From Rhodospirillaceae bacterium (GTDB lineage: Bacteria; Pseudomonadota; Alphaproteobacteria; Bin65), in NCBI GenBank assembly GCA_011523655.1, contig WTGH01000039.1:1-64000 (forward strand): 64,000 nt of DNA. Direction: 5' to 3'. A program made the position numbers and the translations under genes. Positions 20,636-31,342 of the stretch are shown piece after piece (position 1 is the stretch's first letter; each line of letters begins with the position of its first letter). Below the pieces are notes generated by a model that made no database searches, had not been told where the DNA came from, and was given only the letters and a program-made list of their open reading frames with translations.

Positions 20636-21013
20636 ATGGGTAAAGCCAAGGCCGAACGGCGGCTCGAAGACAACCAGGCCAAGGCTGTGGCGACGCGGTT
20701 GCGCGTCAGCCCGCAGAAGCTGAACCTGGTCGCCGCCCTGATCCGGGGCAAGAAAGCCGAGAAGGCGGTCACCGATCTTGCCTTCTCGCGCCGGCGGATC
20801 GCAGGCGACGTCAAGAAGGTGCTGGAATCGGCAATTGCCAATGCCGAGAACAACCACGGCCTCGATGTCGACCAGCTGTGGGTCAAGGAGGCCTTTGTCG
20901 GCAAGGGCCTGGTCATGAAGCGCTGGAAGGCGCGGGCGCGCGGCCGCGTCGGACGGGTGAAGAAGCCGTTTTCGAAGTTGACCGTGATCGTCGAAGAGCG
21001 CGAGGAGGCCTGA
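20636..21013 (+). CDS. rplV: 50S ribosomal protein L22
   Basis: The 125-residue protein has the [20 protein letters not shown]-type core (here [19 protein letters not shown]) and the beta-hairpin [20 protein letters not shown] that reaches into the exit tunnel, the site of macrolide-resistance changes in other species. It contacts all domains of 23S rRNA. rpsC begins 4 nt after its stop. Confidence 0.97.
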   Translation: MGKAKAERRLEDNQAKAVATRLRVSPQKLNLVAALIRGKKAEKAVTDLAFSRRRIAGDVKKVLESAIANAENNHGLDVDQLWVKEAFVGKGLVMKRWKARARGRVGRVKKPFSKLTVIVEEREEA

Positions 21014-21017
21014 TCGA

Positions 21018-21701
<684 letters not shown>

Positions 21702-21719
21702 CCGACGGGAGCGGGAAGG

Positions 21720-22136
21720 ATGCTCAGCCCCAAACGGACTAGGTTCCGCAAGCAGCACAAGGGCCGCATTCACGGCTTTGCCAAAGGCGGCACGCAGCTG
21801 AATTTTGGCGCCTACGGCCTGAAGGCGACGTCTCCGGAGCGCGTCACGTCGCGCCAGATCGAGGCGGCACGCAGGACGATCACCCGCCATATGAAGCGTG
21901 TTGGCAAACTGTGGATCCGCATTTTCCCGGATCTGCCGGTCAGTCAGAAGCCGGCGGAAGTCCGCCAGGGAAAGGGCAAGGGATCGCCCGAATACTGGGC
22001 GGTGCGCGTCCATCCGGGCCGCATCATGTTCGAGCTCGATGGAGTGCCGGAAGATGTCGCGCGCCGGGCCTTCGAGTTGGCCTCGGCCAAGCTTCCGGTC
22101 AGCACCCGGTTCGTCAAGCGGCTGGAAGAGGAGTAG
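21720..22136 (+). CDS. rplP: 50S ribosomal protein L16
   Basis: The 138-residue protein starts [19 protein letters not shown] and has the [11 protein letters not shown] and [19 protein letters not shown] motifs. L16 binds near the A-site finger and organises tRNA positioning on the 50S subunit. It is preceded by GGGAAGG and followed by rpmC after 5 nt. Confidence 0.97.
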   Translation: MLSPKRTRFRKQHKGRIHGFAKGGTQLNFGAYGLKATSPERVTSRQIEAARRTITRHMKRVGKLWIRIFPDLPVSQKPAEVRQGKGKGSPEYWAVRVHPGRIMFELDGVPEDVARRAFELASAKLPVSTRFVKRLEEE

Positions 22137-22141
22137 GGGCC

Positions 22142-22354
22142 ATGCACGCCGGCGATCTCCGCCCCAAGTCCATGGATCAACTGAACGAGCAACTGGAGGA
22201 CCTGAAAAAGGAGCAGTTCAACCTGCGCTTTCAGGCGGCCAGCGGCCAGCTCGAAAACACCGTGCGGGCACGCGAAGTCCGGCGGGACATCGCGCGGGTC
22301 AAGACGATCATGAACGAAAAGCGGCGCGCGGCGGGCGCCGCCGCAGGGAGTTGA
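22142..22354 (+). CDS. rpmC: 50S ribosomal protein L29
   Basis: ATG 22142 gives [20 protein letters not shown] and 70 residues. The track frame starting at 21911 runs through rplP and is not the real start. The two-helix L29 fold is evident from [20 protein letters not shown] and [16 protein letters not shown]29 sits beside L23 at the tunnel exit. rpsQ starts 5 nt after the stop. Confidence 0.95.
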   Translation: MHAGDLRPKSMDQLNEQLEDLKKEQFNLRFQAASGQLENTVRAREVRRDIARVKTIMNEKRRAAGAAAGS

Positions 22355-22359
22355 GGCAG

Positions 22360-22596
22360 ATGCCGAAACGCATACTCCAGGGCGTCGTGGTAAGCGATGC
22401 TGCGGACAAGACCGTGATCGTGCGGGTCGAGCGCCGGATCATGCATCCGCTCTACAAGAAGTTCATCCGCCGCTCGAAGAAATTCATGGCGCATGACGAA
22501 AGCAATGCCTGCAAGACGGGCGATCGCGTGTCGATCCAGGAATGCAGGCCCTATTCGAAACGCAAAACCTGGCAGGTTCTGGCCGGCGACGCCTGA
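22360..22596 (+). CDS. rpsQ: 30S ribosomal protein S17
   Basis: ATG 22360 gives [19 protein letters not shown] and 78 residues, the family length. The track start at 21898 lies inside rplP. The OB-fold signatures [22 protein letters not shown] and [18 protein letters not shown] are present. S17 is a primary 16S rRNA binder at the 5' domain. A GAGGCAG sequence precedes the start. Confidence 0.96.
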   Translation: MPKRILQGVVVSDAADKTVIVRVERRIMHPLYKKFIRRSKKFMAHDESNACKTGDRVSIQECRPYSKRKTWQVLAGDA

Positions 22597-22632
22597 CGGC
22601 GGAGCACGGCTTGAATTCGGGAGACCGAAACC

Positions 22633-23001
22633 ATGATCCAGATGCAATCCAGGCTGGAAGTCGCGGACAACAGCGGCGCGCGCAAGGTGCAGTGCATCAA
22701 GGTGCTCGGCGGCTCGAAGCGCCGGTCGGCTGGCGTTGGCGACGTCATCGTCGTGTCGGTCAAGGAAGCGATTCCGCGAGGCCGTGTGAAGAAGGGCGAC
22801 CTGCATCGTGCCGTGATCGTACGAACCGCGAAGGAAGTACGCCGGGACGACGGCACGGCGATCCGATTCGATCGCAACGCCGCCGTGCTCATCAGCAAGA
22901 CTGGCGAGCCGGTCGGCACTCGTATCTTCGGTCCGGTAACGCGCGAACTGCGCGGCAAGGGCTATATGAAAATCATCTCGCTTGCCCCGGAAGTGCTTTA
23001 G
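22633..23001 (+). CDS. rplN: 50S ribosomal protein L14
   Basis: The 122-residue protein begins [20 protein letters not shown], the nearly invariant L14 start, and contains [20 protein letters not shown] and [13 protein letters not shown]14 forms intersubunit bridges and is the docking site for the silencing factor RsfS. It follows rpsQ by 36 nt. Confidence 0.98.
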   Translation: MIQMQSRLEVADNSGARKVQCIKVLGGSKRRSAGVGDVIVVSVKEAIPRGRVKKGDLHRAVIVRTAKEVRRDDGTAIRFDRNAAVLISKTGEPVGTRIFGPVTRELRGKGYMKIISLAPEVL

Positions 23002-23045
23002 GGCACCGGCGGAAGAACGAACGGTCGGAAGGAACGGTCGAGACC

Positions 23046-23381
23046 ATGGCTGTCAAGATCAGGCTGAAGAAGGGAGACCGGGTGGTCATCACCGCCGGCA
23101 AGGACAAGGGCAAGACCGGCGACATCACCAGGGTCATCAAGGGGAGCAAGCCGGGGGATCACCGCGTCGTCGTAGGCGGCGCGAACATGGTCAAGCGGCA
23201 CACCAAGCCGACCCAGATGAATCCCGGCGGCATCGTCGAGCGCGAAGCGCCGATTCACATTTCGAATGTGGCGATGGTCGATCCGAAGGATTCCACGGCG
23301 ACGCGGGTCGGCTACACCTTCCTGGAAGGCGGCCGGAAAGTGCGCTTTGCCAAGCGATCCGGCGAGATCATCGACCGGTAG
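23046..23381 (+). CDS. rplX: 50S ribosomal protein L24
   Basis: ATG 23046 gives [20 protein letters not shown] and 111 residues. The track start 22542 lies in the upstream genes. A KOW motif ([19 protein letters not shown]) occupies about residues 9-27. L24 starts 50S assembly. The spacer upstream contains GAACGAACGGTCGG, which resembles the operator core described for the catabolic cluster, but its position in a ribosomal run makes that a chance match. Confidence 0.96.
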   Translation: MAVKIRLKKGDRVVITAGKDKGKTGDITRVIKGSKPGDHRVVVGGANMVKRHTKPTQMNPGGIVEREAPIHISNVAMVDPKDSTATRVGYTFLEGGRKVRFAKRSGEIIDR

Positions 23382-23407
23382 CGGCGAGCGGAAGGAGCGA
23401 CCGGACC

Positions 23408-23956
23408 ATGTCTTCGCCAAGACTGTACGAGCACTACAAGAGCTCGGTGCGGGACCAGTTGAAGCAAGCCTTCAGCTACACCAACCCGAACCAGATTCCG
23501 CGTCTGGAGAAGATCGTTCTGAATATGGGCGTCGGCGAGGCGACCCAGGACCGGAAAAAGATCGACGGCGCCGTGGACGACATGACCCGGATCTCCGGCC
23601 AGAAGCCGCTGGTGACTCGCGCAACGCGATCCGAGGCCGGCTTCAAGTTGCGCGAGGGCATGACGATCGGCGCGAAAGTGACGCTGCGTCGGATACGGAT
23701 GTACGAATTCCTCGACCGGCTTGTGACCATCGCCCTGCCGCGGGTGCGCGACTTCCGCGGCCTCAGCCCGAGAAGTTTCGACGGCCGGGGCAATTTTGCG
23801 ATGGGCATCCGCGAACAGCTCGTGTTTCCGGAAATCGACTACGACAAGACCGACACGATCCGCGGCATGGACATTGTGCTGGTGACGACGGCGCAGACCG
23901 ACGAAGAGGCGCTGGTACTGCTAAAGGGCTTCAACCTGCCCTTCCGCGCCAGCTAG
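23408..23956 (+). CDS. rplE: 50S ribosomal protein L5
   Basis: ATG 23408 gives [19 protein letters not shown] and 182 residues. Motifs include [35 protein letters not shown] and [20 protein letters not shown]5 binds 5S rRNA and contacts P-site tRNA and S13. It is preceded by GGAAGGAGCG and follows rplX after 26 nt. Confidence 0.97.
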   Translation: MSSPRLYEHYKSSVRDQLKQAFSYTNPNQIPRLEKIVLNMGVGEATQDRKKIDGAVDDMTRISGQKPLVTRATRSEAGFKLREGMTIGAKVTLRRIRMYEFLDRLVTIALPRVRDFRGLSPRSFDGRGNFAMGIREQLVFPEIDYDKTDTIRGMDIVLVTTAQTDEEALVLLKGFNLPFRAS

Positions 23957-23980
23957 GCAACACAGGAACGAGATCCGACG

Positions 23981-24286
23981 ATGGCGAAAAAAAGCGCAAT
24001 CGAAAAAAACGACAAACGGCGCCGGCTGGTGGCGAAGTTCGCGGGCAAACGCGCCGCGCTCAGGGCGATGGCCAAGGATGCCTCGCTGCCCCCGGAAGAA
24101 CGCTTCAAGGCGCGGCTCAAGCTGAACGAATTGCCGAAGAACGGCGCGGCGACCCGGGTGCGCAATCGTTGCGCCGTAAGCGGCCGTCCGCGCGGCTACT
24201 ACCGCAAGTTTGGCATCTCGCGCATTGCGCTCAGGGATCTCGGCTCGAAGGGCCAGCTGCCGGGCGTCGTCAAATCGAGTTGGTAG
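23981..24286 (+). CDS. rpsN: 30S ribosomal protein S14 (zinc-independent long form)
   Basis: The 101-residue product is the long form, and only one cysteine is present in the C-terminal region ([18 protein letters not shown]), so it lacks the CxxC zinc ribbon of the short S14 type. It starts [18 protein letters not shown]14 completes the 30S head near S3 and S10. It sits between rplE and rpsH as in other alphaproteobacteria. Confidence 0.97.
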   Translation: MAKKSAIEKNDKRRRLVAKFAGKRAALRAMAKDASLPPEERFKARLKLNELPKNGAATRVRNRCAVSGRPRGYYRKFGISRIALRDLGSKGQLPGVVKSSW

Positions 24287-24296
24287 GGGGCGGACC

Positions 24297-24695
24297 ATGG
24301 CGATGAGCGATCCTCTCGGCGATCTGCTGACCCGTATCCGCAACGGTCAGCGCGCCTCCAAAGCCAGCGTCGTGTGTCCCCACTCGACGCTGAAGATGAA
24401 TGTGCTGCGCGTACTGAAAGACGAAGGCTATATCCGCGGCTACAGCGAACGCGAGGTCCGCAAGGGCATCAGGGAAATTGTCATTGAGTTGAAGTACCAC
24501 GAGGGAACTCCGGTGATCCGCGAGATCGCACGGATTTCCACGCCCGGCCGGCGGGTCTACTCGGCAATCAAGGATTTGAACCGGGATCGCGGCGGATTGG
24601 GCACAAAGATCCTGTCCACCGGGCGGGGCGTCTTGTCGGACAACGCCGCCCGCGAGGCCAATGTGGGCGGGGAGGTGCTCTGCCGGGTCTTTTGA
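24297..24695 (+). CDS. rpsH: 30S ribosomal protein S8
   Basis: ATG 24297 gives MAMSDPLGDLLTRIRNGQ and 132 residues. The track start at 24210 lies in rpsN. The C-terminal block is STGRGVLSDNAAREANVGGE. S8 binds the central domain of 16S rRNA and in E. coli represses the spc operon by binding rplE mRNA. GTAGGGGGCGGA lies before the start. Confidence 0.97.
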   Translation: MAMSDPLGDLLTRIRNGQRASKASVVCPHSTLKMNVLRVLKDEGYIRGYSEREVRKGIREIVIELKYHEGTPVIREIARISTPGRRVYSAIKDLNRDRGGLGTKILSTGRGVLSDNAAREANVGGEVLCRVF

Positions 24696-24737
24696 TCGCG
24701 GCAGGAGCGGAACGAAAAAGACGGAACGGAACAAGCT

Positions 24738-25271
24738 ATGTCGCGGATCGGCAAGGAACCGGTGAAGATCCCGAGCGGCGTCGACGTCAAGATCGACGGC
24801 CTGCTGGTGACCGCCAGGGGCAAGCTGGGCGAAGAGAGCTTCCGGCTGACCGACGACGTGATCGTCAGCCAGCAGGACGGCGCGCTGTCCGTGTCGCCGG
24901 CCAACGACGGCAAACGGGCGCGCACCATGTGGGGCACGACGCGCAGCCAGCTGCAGAACATCGTCATCGGCGTGTCGGAAGGCTTTACCTACAATCTGGA
25001 TATCCAGGGCGTCGGCTATCGCGCCGCTGTACAGGGTAGGACCCTCAATCTGCAGCTCGGCTACAGCCACGATATCGACTATCCGATCCCGGACGGCGTC
25101 AGTGTTTCGGTCGAGCGCAATGTGGCGATCGAGGTCAAGGGTACGAACAAGGCCGTGATCGGGCAGTTCTGCAGCGAAGTGCGCGCGTTCCGGCCGCCCG
25201 AACCTTACAAGGGCAAGGGCGTGCGCTACCGCGGCGAATATGTCATGCGCAAGGAAGGCAAAAAGAAATAG
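24738..25271 (+). CDS. rplF: 50S ribosomal protein L6
   Basis: The 177-residue protein begins [20 protein letters not shown] and ends with the L6 signature [25 protein letters not shown] (cited as [11 protein letters not shown]). Its two homologous domains sit at the base of the stalk near the sarcin-ricin loop. It follows rpsH by 42 nt. Confidence 0.97.
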   Translation: MSRIGKEPVKIPSGVDVKIDGLLVTARGKLGEESFRLTDDVIVSQQDGALSVSPANDGKRARTMWGTTRSQLQNIVIGVSEGFTYNLDIQGVGYRAAVQGRTLNLQLGYSHDIDYPIPDGVSVSVERNVAIEVKGTNKAVIGQFCSEVRAFRPPEPYKGKGVRYRGEYVMRKEGKKK

Positions 25272-25338
25272 GCGCCGGTTTCCGGTTGGCGGATTCCGGG
25301 CCGTCTGTTTCCCGATTTTTGGCGAGAAGCGACACACG

Positions 25339-25704
25339 ATGGCAACCAGAGAGAAAAGACTGTTTGCGCGCCGCAGGCGCCGCAACCGGCATGCAATCCG
25401 GAAGAAGGCGAATGGACGTCCGCGCCTGTCGGTCTTCCGCTCCGGCAAGCACATCTATGCCCAGGTCATCGACGATCTGACGGGAGAGACCAGGGCCTCG
25501 GCCTCGACCGTCGAGAAGGATGTCAGGAGCACGATCGGGAACGGAGCCAACATAGCGGCGGCCGAAGCCATCGGTCGGCTGGTGGCGGAGCGCGCATTGA
25601 AGGCCAAAGTCGACTCCGTGGTCTTCGACCGCGGCGGCTACATCTATCACGGCCGGGTCAAGGCGCTGGCGGAAGCCGCGCGCGAGGCCGGTCTCAGATT
25701 CTAG
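25339..25704 (+). CDS. rplR: 50S ribosomal protein L18
   Basis: ATG 25339 gives [20 protein letters not shown] and 121 residues. The track start 25240 overlaps rplF. Motifs include [18 protein letters not shown] and the C-terminal [25 protein letters not shown]18 brings 5S rRNA to the ribosome together with L5. rpsE follows after 14 nt. Confidence 0.97.
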   Translation: MATREKRLFARRRRRNRHAIRKKANGRPRLSVFRSGKHIYAQVIDDLTGETRASASTVEKDVRSTIGNGANIAAAEAIGRLVAERALKAKVDSVVFDRGGYIYHGRVKALAEAAREAGLRF

Positions 25705-25718
25705 GGGACGGTAGTCGA

Positions 25719-26288
25719 ATGGCTCGAGAGAACAGGCGGGATGACCGCCGCCGTGGCGGCGGGGACGACCGGGAAGAGAACGAGTTTGTCGAGAAACTCG
25801 TCAGCATCAACCGGGTCGCCAAGGTTGTGAAGGGCGGCCGGCGGTTCGGCTTCGCCGCACTCGTTGTGGTCGGCGACGGCAAGGGCCGGGTCGGGCACGG
25901 CGCCGGCAAGGCGCGCGAGGTGCCCGAAGCGATCCGCAAGGCGACGGAGCAGGCCAAGCGCCAGATGATCCGGGTGCCGCTGCGCGAGGCGCGCACGTTG
26001 CATCACGACGTCAAGGGCCGTTACGGCGCCGGCAAGGTCGTGCTCCGGGCGGCGCCGGCGGGAACAGGTATTATTGCGGGCGGCCCGATGCGGGCGATTT
26101 TCGAGAGCATCGGAATCCACGATATCGTCGCCAAGTCGGTCGGCACCTCGAACCCGCACAATATGGTCAAAGCGACCTTCGATGCGCTGACGCAGATCCA
26201 GTCTCCGCGCGATGTCGCGTCGCGCCGGAGCAAGAAGGTCGGCGATATCGTCGGGCGCCGCCAGGACGGCGGCGAAGCCCGCGAATAG
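25719..26288 (+). CDS. rpsE: 30S ribosomal protein S5
   Basis: The 189-residue protein has an Arg/Asp-rich N-terminal extension ([19 protein letters not shown]) before the conserved [19 protein letters not shown]. It also has the loop [22 protein letters not shown] linked to fidelity and spectinomycin response. S5 helps form the mRNA entry channel with S3 and S4. A GGGGACGG sequence lies before the ATG. Confidence 0.97.
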   Translation: MARENRRDDRRRGGGDDREENEFVEKLVSINRVAKVVKGGRRFGFAALVVVGDGKGRVGHGAGKAREVPEAIRKATEQAKRQMIRVPLREARTLHHDVKGRYGAGKVVLRAAPAGTGIIAGGPMRAIFESIGIHDIVAKSVGTSNPHNMVKATFDALTQIQSPRDVASRRSKKVGDIVGRRQDGGEARE

Positions 26289-26335
26289 AACAACAACGCC
26301 CCGGAGCCGAAGTTCGGGGCGCCGGAGCAGGCGCG

Positions 26336-26524
26336 ATGGCAGAGAAGAAGAAGACTTTGCGGGTAACCCAGACCGGCAGCCCGATCGGCCGCCCGAAGGA
26401 TCAGCGCGCGACGCTGGTCGGCCTGGGTCTCAACAAGATGCACCGGACGCGCGAGCTGGAAGACACGCCGGCTGTGCGCGGCATGATCCGCAAGGTGCAC
26501 CATCTGGTGCGCGTCGAGGACTGA
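26336..26524 (+). CDS. rpmD: 50S ribosomal protein L30
   Basis: The 62-residue protein contains the L30 core [31 protein letters not shown] and [14 protein letters not shown] (quoted in part: [20 protein letters not shown]). It packs on the 50S surface. It lies between rpsE and rplO in the usual spc order. The 47-nt gap after rpsE has a small GC-rich stem (GCCCCGGAGCCGAAGTTCGGGGC). Confidence 0.96.
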   Translation: MAEKKKTLRVTQTGSPIGRPKDQRATLVGLGLNKMHRTRELEDTPAVRGMIRKVHHLVRVED

Positions 26525-26582
26525 AGCGCGAGCGGCGACCGGCAGGGCAGTTGGCCCGGCCGGCAACAGCGGATTTGGAACG

Positions 26583-27143
26583 ATGAAACTCAACGAACTG
26601 GCCGACAACAAGGGCGCGCGAAAGACGCGGACGCGGATCGGGCGGGGCATCGGCTCCGGCAAGGGCAAGACGGCCGGCCGCGGCCACAAGGGCCAGAACT
26701 CCCGCTCCGGCGTCTCAATCAGTGGCTTTGAAGGCGGGCAGATGCCGCTGTACATGCGCCTGCCCAAGCGCGGCTTCAACAACATATTCCGGAAGTCCTA
26801 TGCGGCGGTGAATGTCGGCCGCTTGCAGCAGGCGATCGACGCCGGAAAACTGGACGCCGGCGCGCCTATCGATGCCGGCGCACTCGTGAAAGCCGGTGTG
26901 ATCCGACGGCCGCTCGACGGCGTGCGCCTGCTCGGCCATGGCGAGATTTCCGCGGCCATCGAGATATCGATCTCGGGTGCAACGGGTGCGGCGGTCGCGG
27001 CGGTTGAAAGGGCTGGCGGCAAGGTCAATATCGAAGCTGCGGCGCCGAAGCCGGAAGGCAAGTTGCCGAAGAACGAGAAGAAGGCAGCGAAGCGGGCAGA
27101 GCGCGCCAGAGACGGCAAGGCCGCCGCACCGGCGGAGTCGTGA
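26583..27143 (+). CDS. rplO: 50S ribosomal protein L15
   Basis: The 186-residue protein has the canonical start [20 protein letters not shown] and the [12 protein letters not shown] and [18 protein letters not shown] motifs. It is longer than the typical 145-160 residues because of a C-terminal Lys/Ala/Glu-rich tail ([21 protein letters not shown]), frequent in alphaproteobacteria. L15 joins late in 50S assembly. secY begins 37 nt downstream. Confidence 0.96.
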   Translation: MKLNELADNKGARKTRTRIGRGIGSGKGKTAGRGHKGQNSRSGVSISGFEGGQMPLYMRLPKRGFNNIFRKSYAAVNVGRLQQAIDAGKLDAGAPIDAGALVKAGVIRRPLDGVRLLGHGEISAAIEISISGATGAAVAAVERAGGKVNIEAAAPKPEGKLPKNEKKAAKRAERARDGKAAAPAES

Positions 27144-27180
27144 GCCCGAAGCTCGTCACGCAGACGCGACAGGCAACCGG

Positions 27181-28527
27181 ATGGCAGTGACCGACAGAAT
27201 TGCGCCGAGCATGGGCTGGAGCGCGTTTTCGAAGGCGACCGACCTGAAAAAGCGCCTGTGGTTCACGCTGGGCGCACTGATCGTTTACCGACTGGGGACC
27301 TACATCCCGATCCCCGGCATCGATCAACAGATTTTTGCCGACATTTTCGCCCAGATCAATCAGGGCGGCGGCCTGCTGACGGTGCTCAGCACCTTTTCCG
27401 GCGGGGCGCTGGAGCGCATGACCATCTTTGCGCTCAACATCATGCCCTATATCTCCGCGGCGATTATCATCCAACTCCTGACCGCCGTGTCGCCGAAGCT
27501 GGATCAACTCAAGAAAGAAGGCGAATCCGGCCGAAAAAAAATCAACCAGTATACCCGCTATCTCACAGTGCTCCTGGCGGCTGTCCAGGCCTACGGCGTT
27601 GCCGTCAGCCTCGAAGGCGCCAGTTCGAGCGCCGGCAACGCGGTCGCCAACCCCGGCATGTTCTTCCGTGCGACCGTCGTTATCACGCTGGTCGGCGGCA
27701 CGATTTTCCTGATGTGGCTGGGCGAGCAGATCACGGCGCGCGGTGTCGGCAACGGAATTTCGCTTATTATCTTCGCCGGCATCGTCGCCAGCGGTCCGGC
27801 CGCCATGGCGCAATTGTTTGAGATGGGCCGCCGGGGCTCGCTGTCCGCTTTCGCGATCATCGCTTTCGTCGCCATGGCAGTCCTGGTTGTCGCTATTGTG
27901 GTGTTTATGGAGCGGGCGCAACGAAGAATTGTCGTCCAGTATCCCAAACGGCAGCAGGGCAACCGGCAGATCGGCGGCGAGCAATCGCACATCCCGCTCA
28001 AGCTCAACACCGCCGGTGTGATTCCGCCGATCTTTGCGAGTTCTCTGTTGCTTCTCCCGGCAACGATTACCGGCTTTTCCGGGCAGGGCGGGCCGGAATG
28101 GTTGAACGTGGTGAACGCACTGATGGGCCGCGGCCAGCCGTTGTTCCTGCTGATCTATATCGGCATGATCGCCTTCTTCACATTCTTCTACACGGCGATC
28201 GTCTTCAATCCGCAGGACACCGCGGACAATCTGCGCAAATATGGCGGCTTCATACCCGGAATCCGCCCGGGTAAGCCGACAGCCGACTATCTCGACCATG
28301 TGCTTACGCGAATTACCGTCGTCGGCGCGCTTTATCTGTGTGCAGTTTGCGCACTTCCCGAAGTGCTGATCACGCAATATGCGATCCCGTTCTATTTCGG
28401 CGGCACCTCGCTGCTGATCGTGGTCTCGGTGACCATGGATACGGTGGCGCAAATCCAGGGCCATATGCTGGCGCATCAGTATGAAGGGCTGATCCGAAAA
28501 TCCCGTCTGCGAGGCAGAAAATCTTGA
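27181..28527 (+). CDS. secY: Preprotein translocase subunit SecY
   Basis: ATG 27181 gives MAVTDRIAPSMGWSAFSKAT and 448 residues. The track start 26938 is inside rplO. Ten membrane segments are expected. Recognisable blocks are YRLGTYIPIPGID near the first helix, ALNIMPYISAAIIIQLL (plug and TM2 region) and PKRQQGNRQIGGEQSHIPLKLN before TM7. SecY is the protein-conducting channel and partners the SecE encoded at 388. Its TGA overlaps the TTG start of adk. Confidence 0.97.
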   Translation: MAVTDRIAPSMGWSAFSKATDLKKRLWFTLGALIVYRLGTYIPIPGIDQQIFADIFAQINQGGGLLTVLSTFSGGALERMTIFALNIMPYISAAIIIQLLTAVSPKLDQLKKEGESGRKKINQYTRYLTVLLAAVQAYGVAVSLEGASSSAGNAVANPGMFFRATVVITLVGGTIFLMWLGEQITARGVGNGISLIIFAGIVASGPAAMAQLFEMGRRGSLSAFAIIAFVAMAVLVVAIVVFMERAQRRIVVQYPKRQQGNRQIGGEQSHIPLKLNTAGVIPPIFASSLLLLPATITGFSGQGGPEWLNVVNALMGRGQPLFLLIYIGMIAFFTFFYTAIVFNPQDTADNLRKYGGFIPGIRPGKPTADYLDHVLTRITVVGALYLCAVCALPEVLITQYAIPFYFGGTSLLIVVSVTMDTVAQIQGHMLAHQYEGLIRKSRLRGRKS

Positions 28528-29123
28528 ATATCGTTCTGATGGGCCCGCCCGGGTGCGGAAAGGGCACCCAGGCCCAGCGCCTCCAGGAAAGATTCGGGAT
28601 GGTTCACCTGTCGACCGGCGACATGCTGCGCGCGGCGGCGGCAGCGGGCACCGAAGCGGGTCTCAGGGCCAAGGCGATTCTCGACCGCGGCGACCTTGTG
28701 CCCGACGACATGGTCGTCGGCATCATCGTCGAGCGTATCGAAGATACCGAAATCCGTGAAAAGGGCTTCATTCTGGACGGGTTTCCGCGCACCGTCGCCC
28801 AGGCCGAGAAACTGGACGATGTCCTTACCGACAAGCGGATCGATATCCATCACATTATCGAGATGCGCGTGGACGAGGCCGCCCTGTTCGCCCGAATCGA
28901 GAGGCGGGCGCAGGAAAGCGCCGGAGCCCGGGCGGACGACAACGCCGAAACCCTGAAAAAGAGGATCGTCGTCTATCGGCAGCAGACCGCACCGATTCTG
29001 CCGTATTACGCGAAATCCGGTCGTCTGGAGACGGTCGACGGTATGGCTGCGATCGATGACGTAACGACGCAACTGGCGGCGATAGTGGAAAACAGCACCC
29101 GAACGCAAAGGCCTGCTGATTGA
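28524..29123 (+). CDS. adk: Adenylate kinase
   Basis: The start is TTG 28524, overlapping the secY stop, and gives (M)NIVLMGPPGCGKGTQAQRLQ with a P-loop at about residues 7-15. The product is 199 residues with the short LID form (no four-Cys zinc LID), seen where RIERRAQESAGARADDNAETL leads to KKRIVVYRQQTAPIL. The NMP-site block GFPRTVAQAEKLD is intact. It catalyses ATP + AMP = 2 ADP. The stop overlaps the -35 box of the downstream promoter. Confidence 0.96.
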   Translation: MNIVLMGPPGCGKGTQAQRLQERFGMVHLSTGDMLRAAAAAGTEAGLRAKAILDRGDLVPDDMVVGIIVERIEDTEIREKGFILDGFPRTVAQAEKLDDVLTDKRIDIHHIIEMRVDEAALFARIERRAQESAGARADDNAETLKKRIVVYRQQTAPILPYYAKSGRLETVDGMAAIDDVTTQLAAIVENSTRTQRPAD

Positions 29124-29147
29124 CAGGCGAAGGCAGTAGGCTATATT
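29120..29147 (+). promoter_or_regulatory. Strong sigma-70 promoter for rpsM-rpsK-rpoA-rplQ
   Basis: A consensus TTGACA (29120-29125) and TATATT (29142-29147) are separated by 16 nt, about 130 nt upstream of rpsM. The -35 box overlaps the TGA of adk. Position at the start of the alpha operon and near-consensus boxes make this the best promoter in the ribosomal run. Confidence 0.75.
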
Positions 29148-29278
29148 CGCCATGGCTCCGGGGAATTTGCCCTTTCGGGGCCCATTCGCGCTTGCGCACA
29201 CCGGATTCGTTTCAACTCCGAATCGAAGCCGGTACGCCTTGAAGCGGCAGCGGCCTGGTAAGAGAAGGAGAGCGCACC

Positions 29279-29647
29279 TTGGCGCGAATTGCTGGTGTCA
29301 ATATCCCGACCGCTAAACGGGTCGTTATCGCCTTGACCTATATCCATGGCATCGGGCCGGCCCATGCCCGGCGGATCGTCGAGACCGTGGGCGTACCGAT
29401 GGAAAAGCGCGTGAATCAGCTTTCCGACGATGAGGTGGTGCGGATTCGCGAGACCATCGACCGGACCTTCCAGGTCGAGGGCGACTTGCGCCGCGAGACG
29501 GCGATGAACATCAAGCGGTTGATGGACCTCGGCTGCTATCGCGGCCTACGGCACCGCAAGGGTCTGCCGGTCAGGGGCCAGCGTACACATACCAACGCGC
29601 GCACCCGCAAAGGCAAGGCGCGGCCGATCGCCGGCAAGAAAAAGTAA
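29279..29647 (+). CDS. rpsM: 30S ribosomal protein S13
   Basis: The start is TTG 29279, with AAGGAGA 8 nt upstream. It gives (M)[20 protein letters not shown] and 122 residues. The C-terminal [20 protein letters not shown] and [12 protein letters not shown] are typical. S13 contacts P-site tRNA and forms bridges to L5. The rare initiation codon in a highly expressed gene is compensated by a strong ribosome binding site. Confidence 0.97.
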   Translation: MARIAGVNIPTAKRVVIALTYIHGIGPAHARRIVETVGVPMEKRVNQLSDDEVVRIRETIDRTFQVEGDLRRETAMNIKRLMDLGCYRGLRHRKGLPVRGQRTHTNARTRKGKARPIAGKKK

Positions 29648-29750
29648 CGACTGTCAAACGCGCCGACAGCGGCGCGTTTGCCCGATCCGGCTCCGCCCCG
29701 ACCGATGCGAAAGGCCGGGGCATACCGGAAACCGCACGCAGGAGCAGTGG

Positions 29751-30143
29751 ATGGCAAGTCCAACGACAGGGCGGGTTCGTCGCCGCGAACGAAAGAACAT
29801 CACGTCCGGCGTCGCCCATGTGAACGCATCGTTCAACAACACGATGATCACGATCACCGATGCCCAGGGCAATGCAATTTCCTGGTCTTCGGCCGGCTCC
29901 CAAGGTTTCAAGGGATCGCGGAAGTCGACGCCCTACGCCGCGCAGATCGCCGCCGAGGACGCCGGCCGCAAGGCGCAGGAACACGGCATGAAGACCTTGG
30001 AAGTCGAGGTCAAGGGGCCGGGCGGCGGCCGCGAATCCGCGCTGCGCGCCCTGCAGTCGATCGGGTTCAACATTACCGCGATTCGCGATGTGACGCCGAT
30101 ACCACACAACGGCTGCCGGCCGCGCAAGCGCCGCCGGGTCTAG
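29751..30143 (+). CDS. rpsK: 30S ribosomal protein S11
   Basis: The 130-residue protein includes [40 protein letters not shown] and the C-terminal [18 protein letters not shown] (quoted in parts). S11 shapes the 30S platform and the mRNA exit site with S7. It lies 103 nt after rpsM and 79 nt before rpoA. Confidence 0.97.
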   Translation: MASPTTGRVRRRERKNITSGVAHVNASFNNTMITITDAQGNAISWSSAGSQGFKGSRKSTPYAAQIAAEDAGRKAQEHGMKTLEVEVKGPGGGRESALRALQSIGFNITAIRDVTPIPHNGCRPRKRRRV

Positions 30144-30222
30144 CATCTCCCGCCGAAGGGAAGTGCCGCCGCAGATCTGAACGAATGACGCGCCGGGCGA
30201 CCGGCAGCTATGGGCTCTTGGT

Positions 30223-31245
30223 ATGAACGTACAACAGAAGAACTGGACCGATATTATCAAGCCGAACGGTTTGGCGACCGAATTCGGCAGCGATCCCGAC
30301 CGGCGAGCGACCATCATCGTTCAACCGCTGGAGCGCGGGTTCGGCCTGACCCTCGGTAACGCGCTGCGCCGGGTGTTGCTGTCCTCCCTGCAAGGCGCGG
30401 CGGTGACGTCGATCCAGATCGAGGGTGTGCTCCACGAATTTTCCTCAATTTCCGGCGTGCTCGAGGATGTCACTGACATTGTGCTCAACGTAAAGGCGCT
30501 GGCACTGCGCATGCATGGCGTGTCGGCGCGCCGCCTCTCGCTGCGCGCGCAAGGGCCCGGCGCAGTGACCGCAAGCCAGATCGAGGGGGTCCACGACGTC
30601 GAAATTCTCAACCCCGATCATGTGCTGATGCATCTCGACGAGGATATCGAGGTCGTCATGGAAATGACCGTGGAGAGCGGCAAGGGCTATGTACCCGCGG
30701 TCCAGAACCGCGCCGAAGACTCTCCGATCGGCCTCATTCCGGTGGATGCCATTTTCAGCCCTGTCAAGAAAGTGTCCTACAAGGTCGAAAATGCGCGGGT
30801 CGGACAGGTGACCGACCTCGACAAGCTGTCCCTTACCGTCGAGACGAACGGCGCGGTTTCGCCGGAAGATTCCGTCGCCCTGGCAGCGCGCATCCTGCAG
30901 GATCAGCTGCAGCTCTTTATCAATTTCGAAGAGCCGAAGCAGATCGTCAGGGAGGAACAGGAAGGCGACCTGCCGTTCAACCGGAACCTGCTGCGCAAGG
31001 TGGACGAACTGGAACTGTCGGTCCGGTCGGCAAACTGCCTGAAGAACGATAACATCATCTATATCGGCGACCTTGTGCAGAAGACGGAAACGGAAATGCT
31101 GCGCACGCCGAACTTCGGCCGCAAGTCCTTGAACGAAATCAAGGAAGTGCTGTCGCAGATGGGGCTGGCTCTGGGAATGGAAATACTGGACTGGCCGCCG
31201 GAGAATATCGAAGACCTCGCCCGCAAGCTGGAAGAACCGTACTAG
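30223..31245 (+). CDS. rpoA: DNA-directed RNA polymerase subunit alpha
   Basis: The 340-residue protein has an N-terminal assembly domain ([23 protein letters not shown] region, about residues 40-60) and a C-terminal domain with [18 protein letters not shown] and [18 protein letters not shown]. The latter contacts UP elements and activators. The alpha dimer starts polymerase assembly with the beta and beta prime subunits encoded upstream. Confidence 0.98.
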   Translation: MNVQQKNWTDIIKPNGLATEFGSDPDRRATIIVQPLERGFGLTLGNALRRVLLSSLQGAAVTSIQIEGVLHEFSSISGVLEDVTDIVLNVKALALRMHGVSARRLSLRAQGPGAVTASQIEGVHDVEILNPDHVLMHLDEDIEVVMEMTVESGKGYVPAVQNRAEDSPIGLIPVDAIFSPVKKVSYKVENARVGQVTDLDKLSLTVETNGAVSPEDSVALAARILQDQLQLFINFEEPKQIVREEQEGDLPFNRNLLRKVDELELSVRSANCLKNDNIIYIGDLVQKTETEMLRTPNFGRKSLNEIKEVLSQMGLALGMEILDWPPENIEDLARKLEEPY

Positions 31246-31342
31246 AGCGGATCGCGCTAGGACACGTCGCGCTTGCCTTCGGTTTTCCGGCTGGGGCAGC
31301 AGGAACAGATCGGCCGACCGAGGCCGCCGGGGAGTTGGAGCC

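Noticed and set aside
23013-23040. GAACGAACGGTCGG before rplX, similar to the catabolic operator core
   Set aside because: It lies in a short spacer inside the ribosomal run, lacks promoter boxes and has a poor second half-site. A chance match is more likely.
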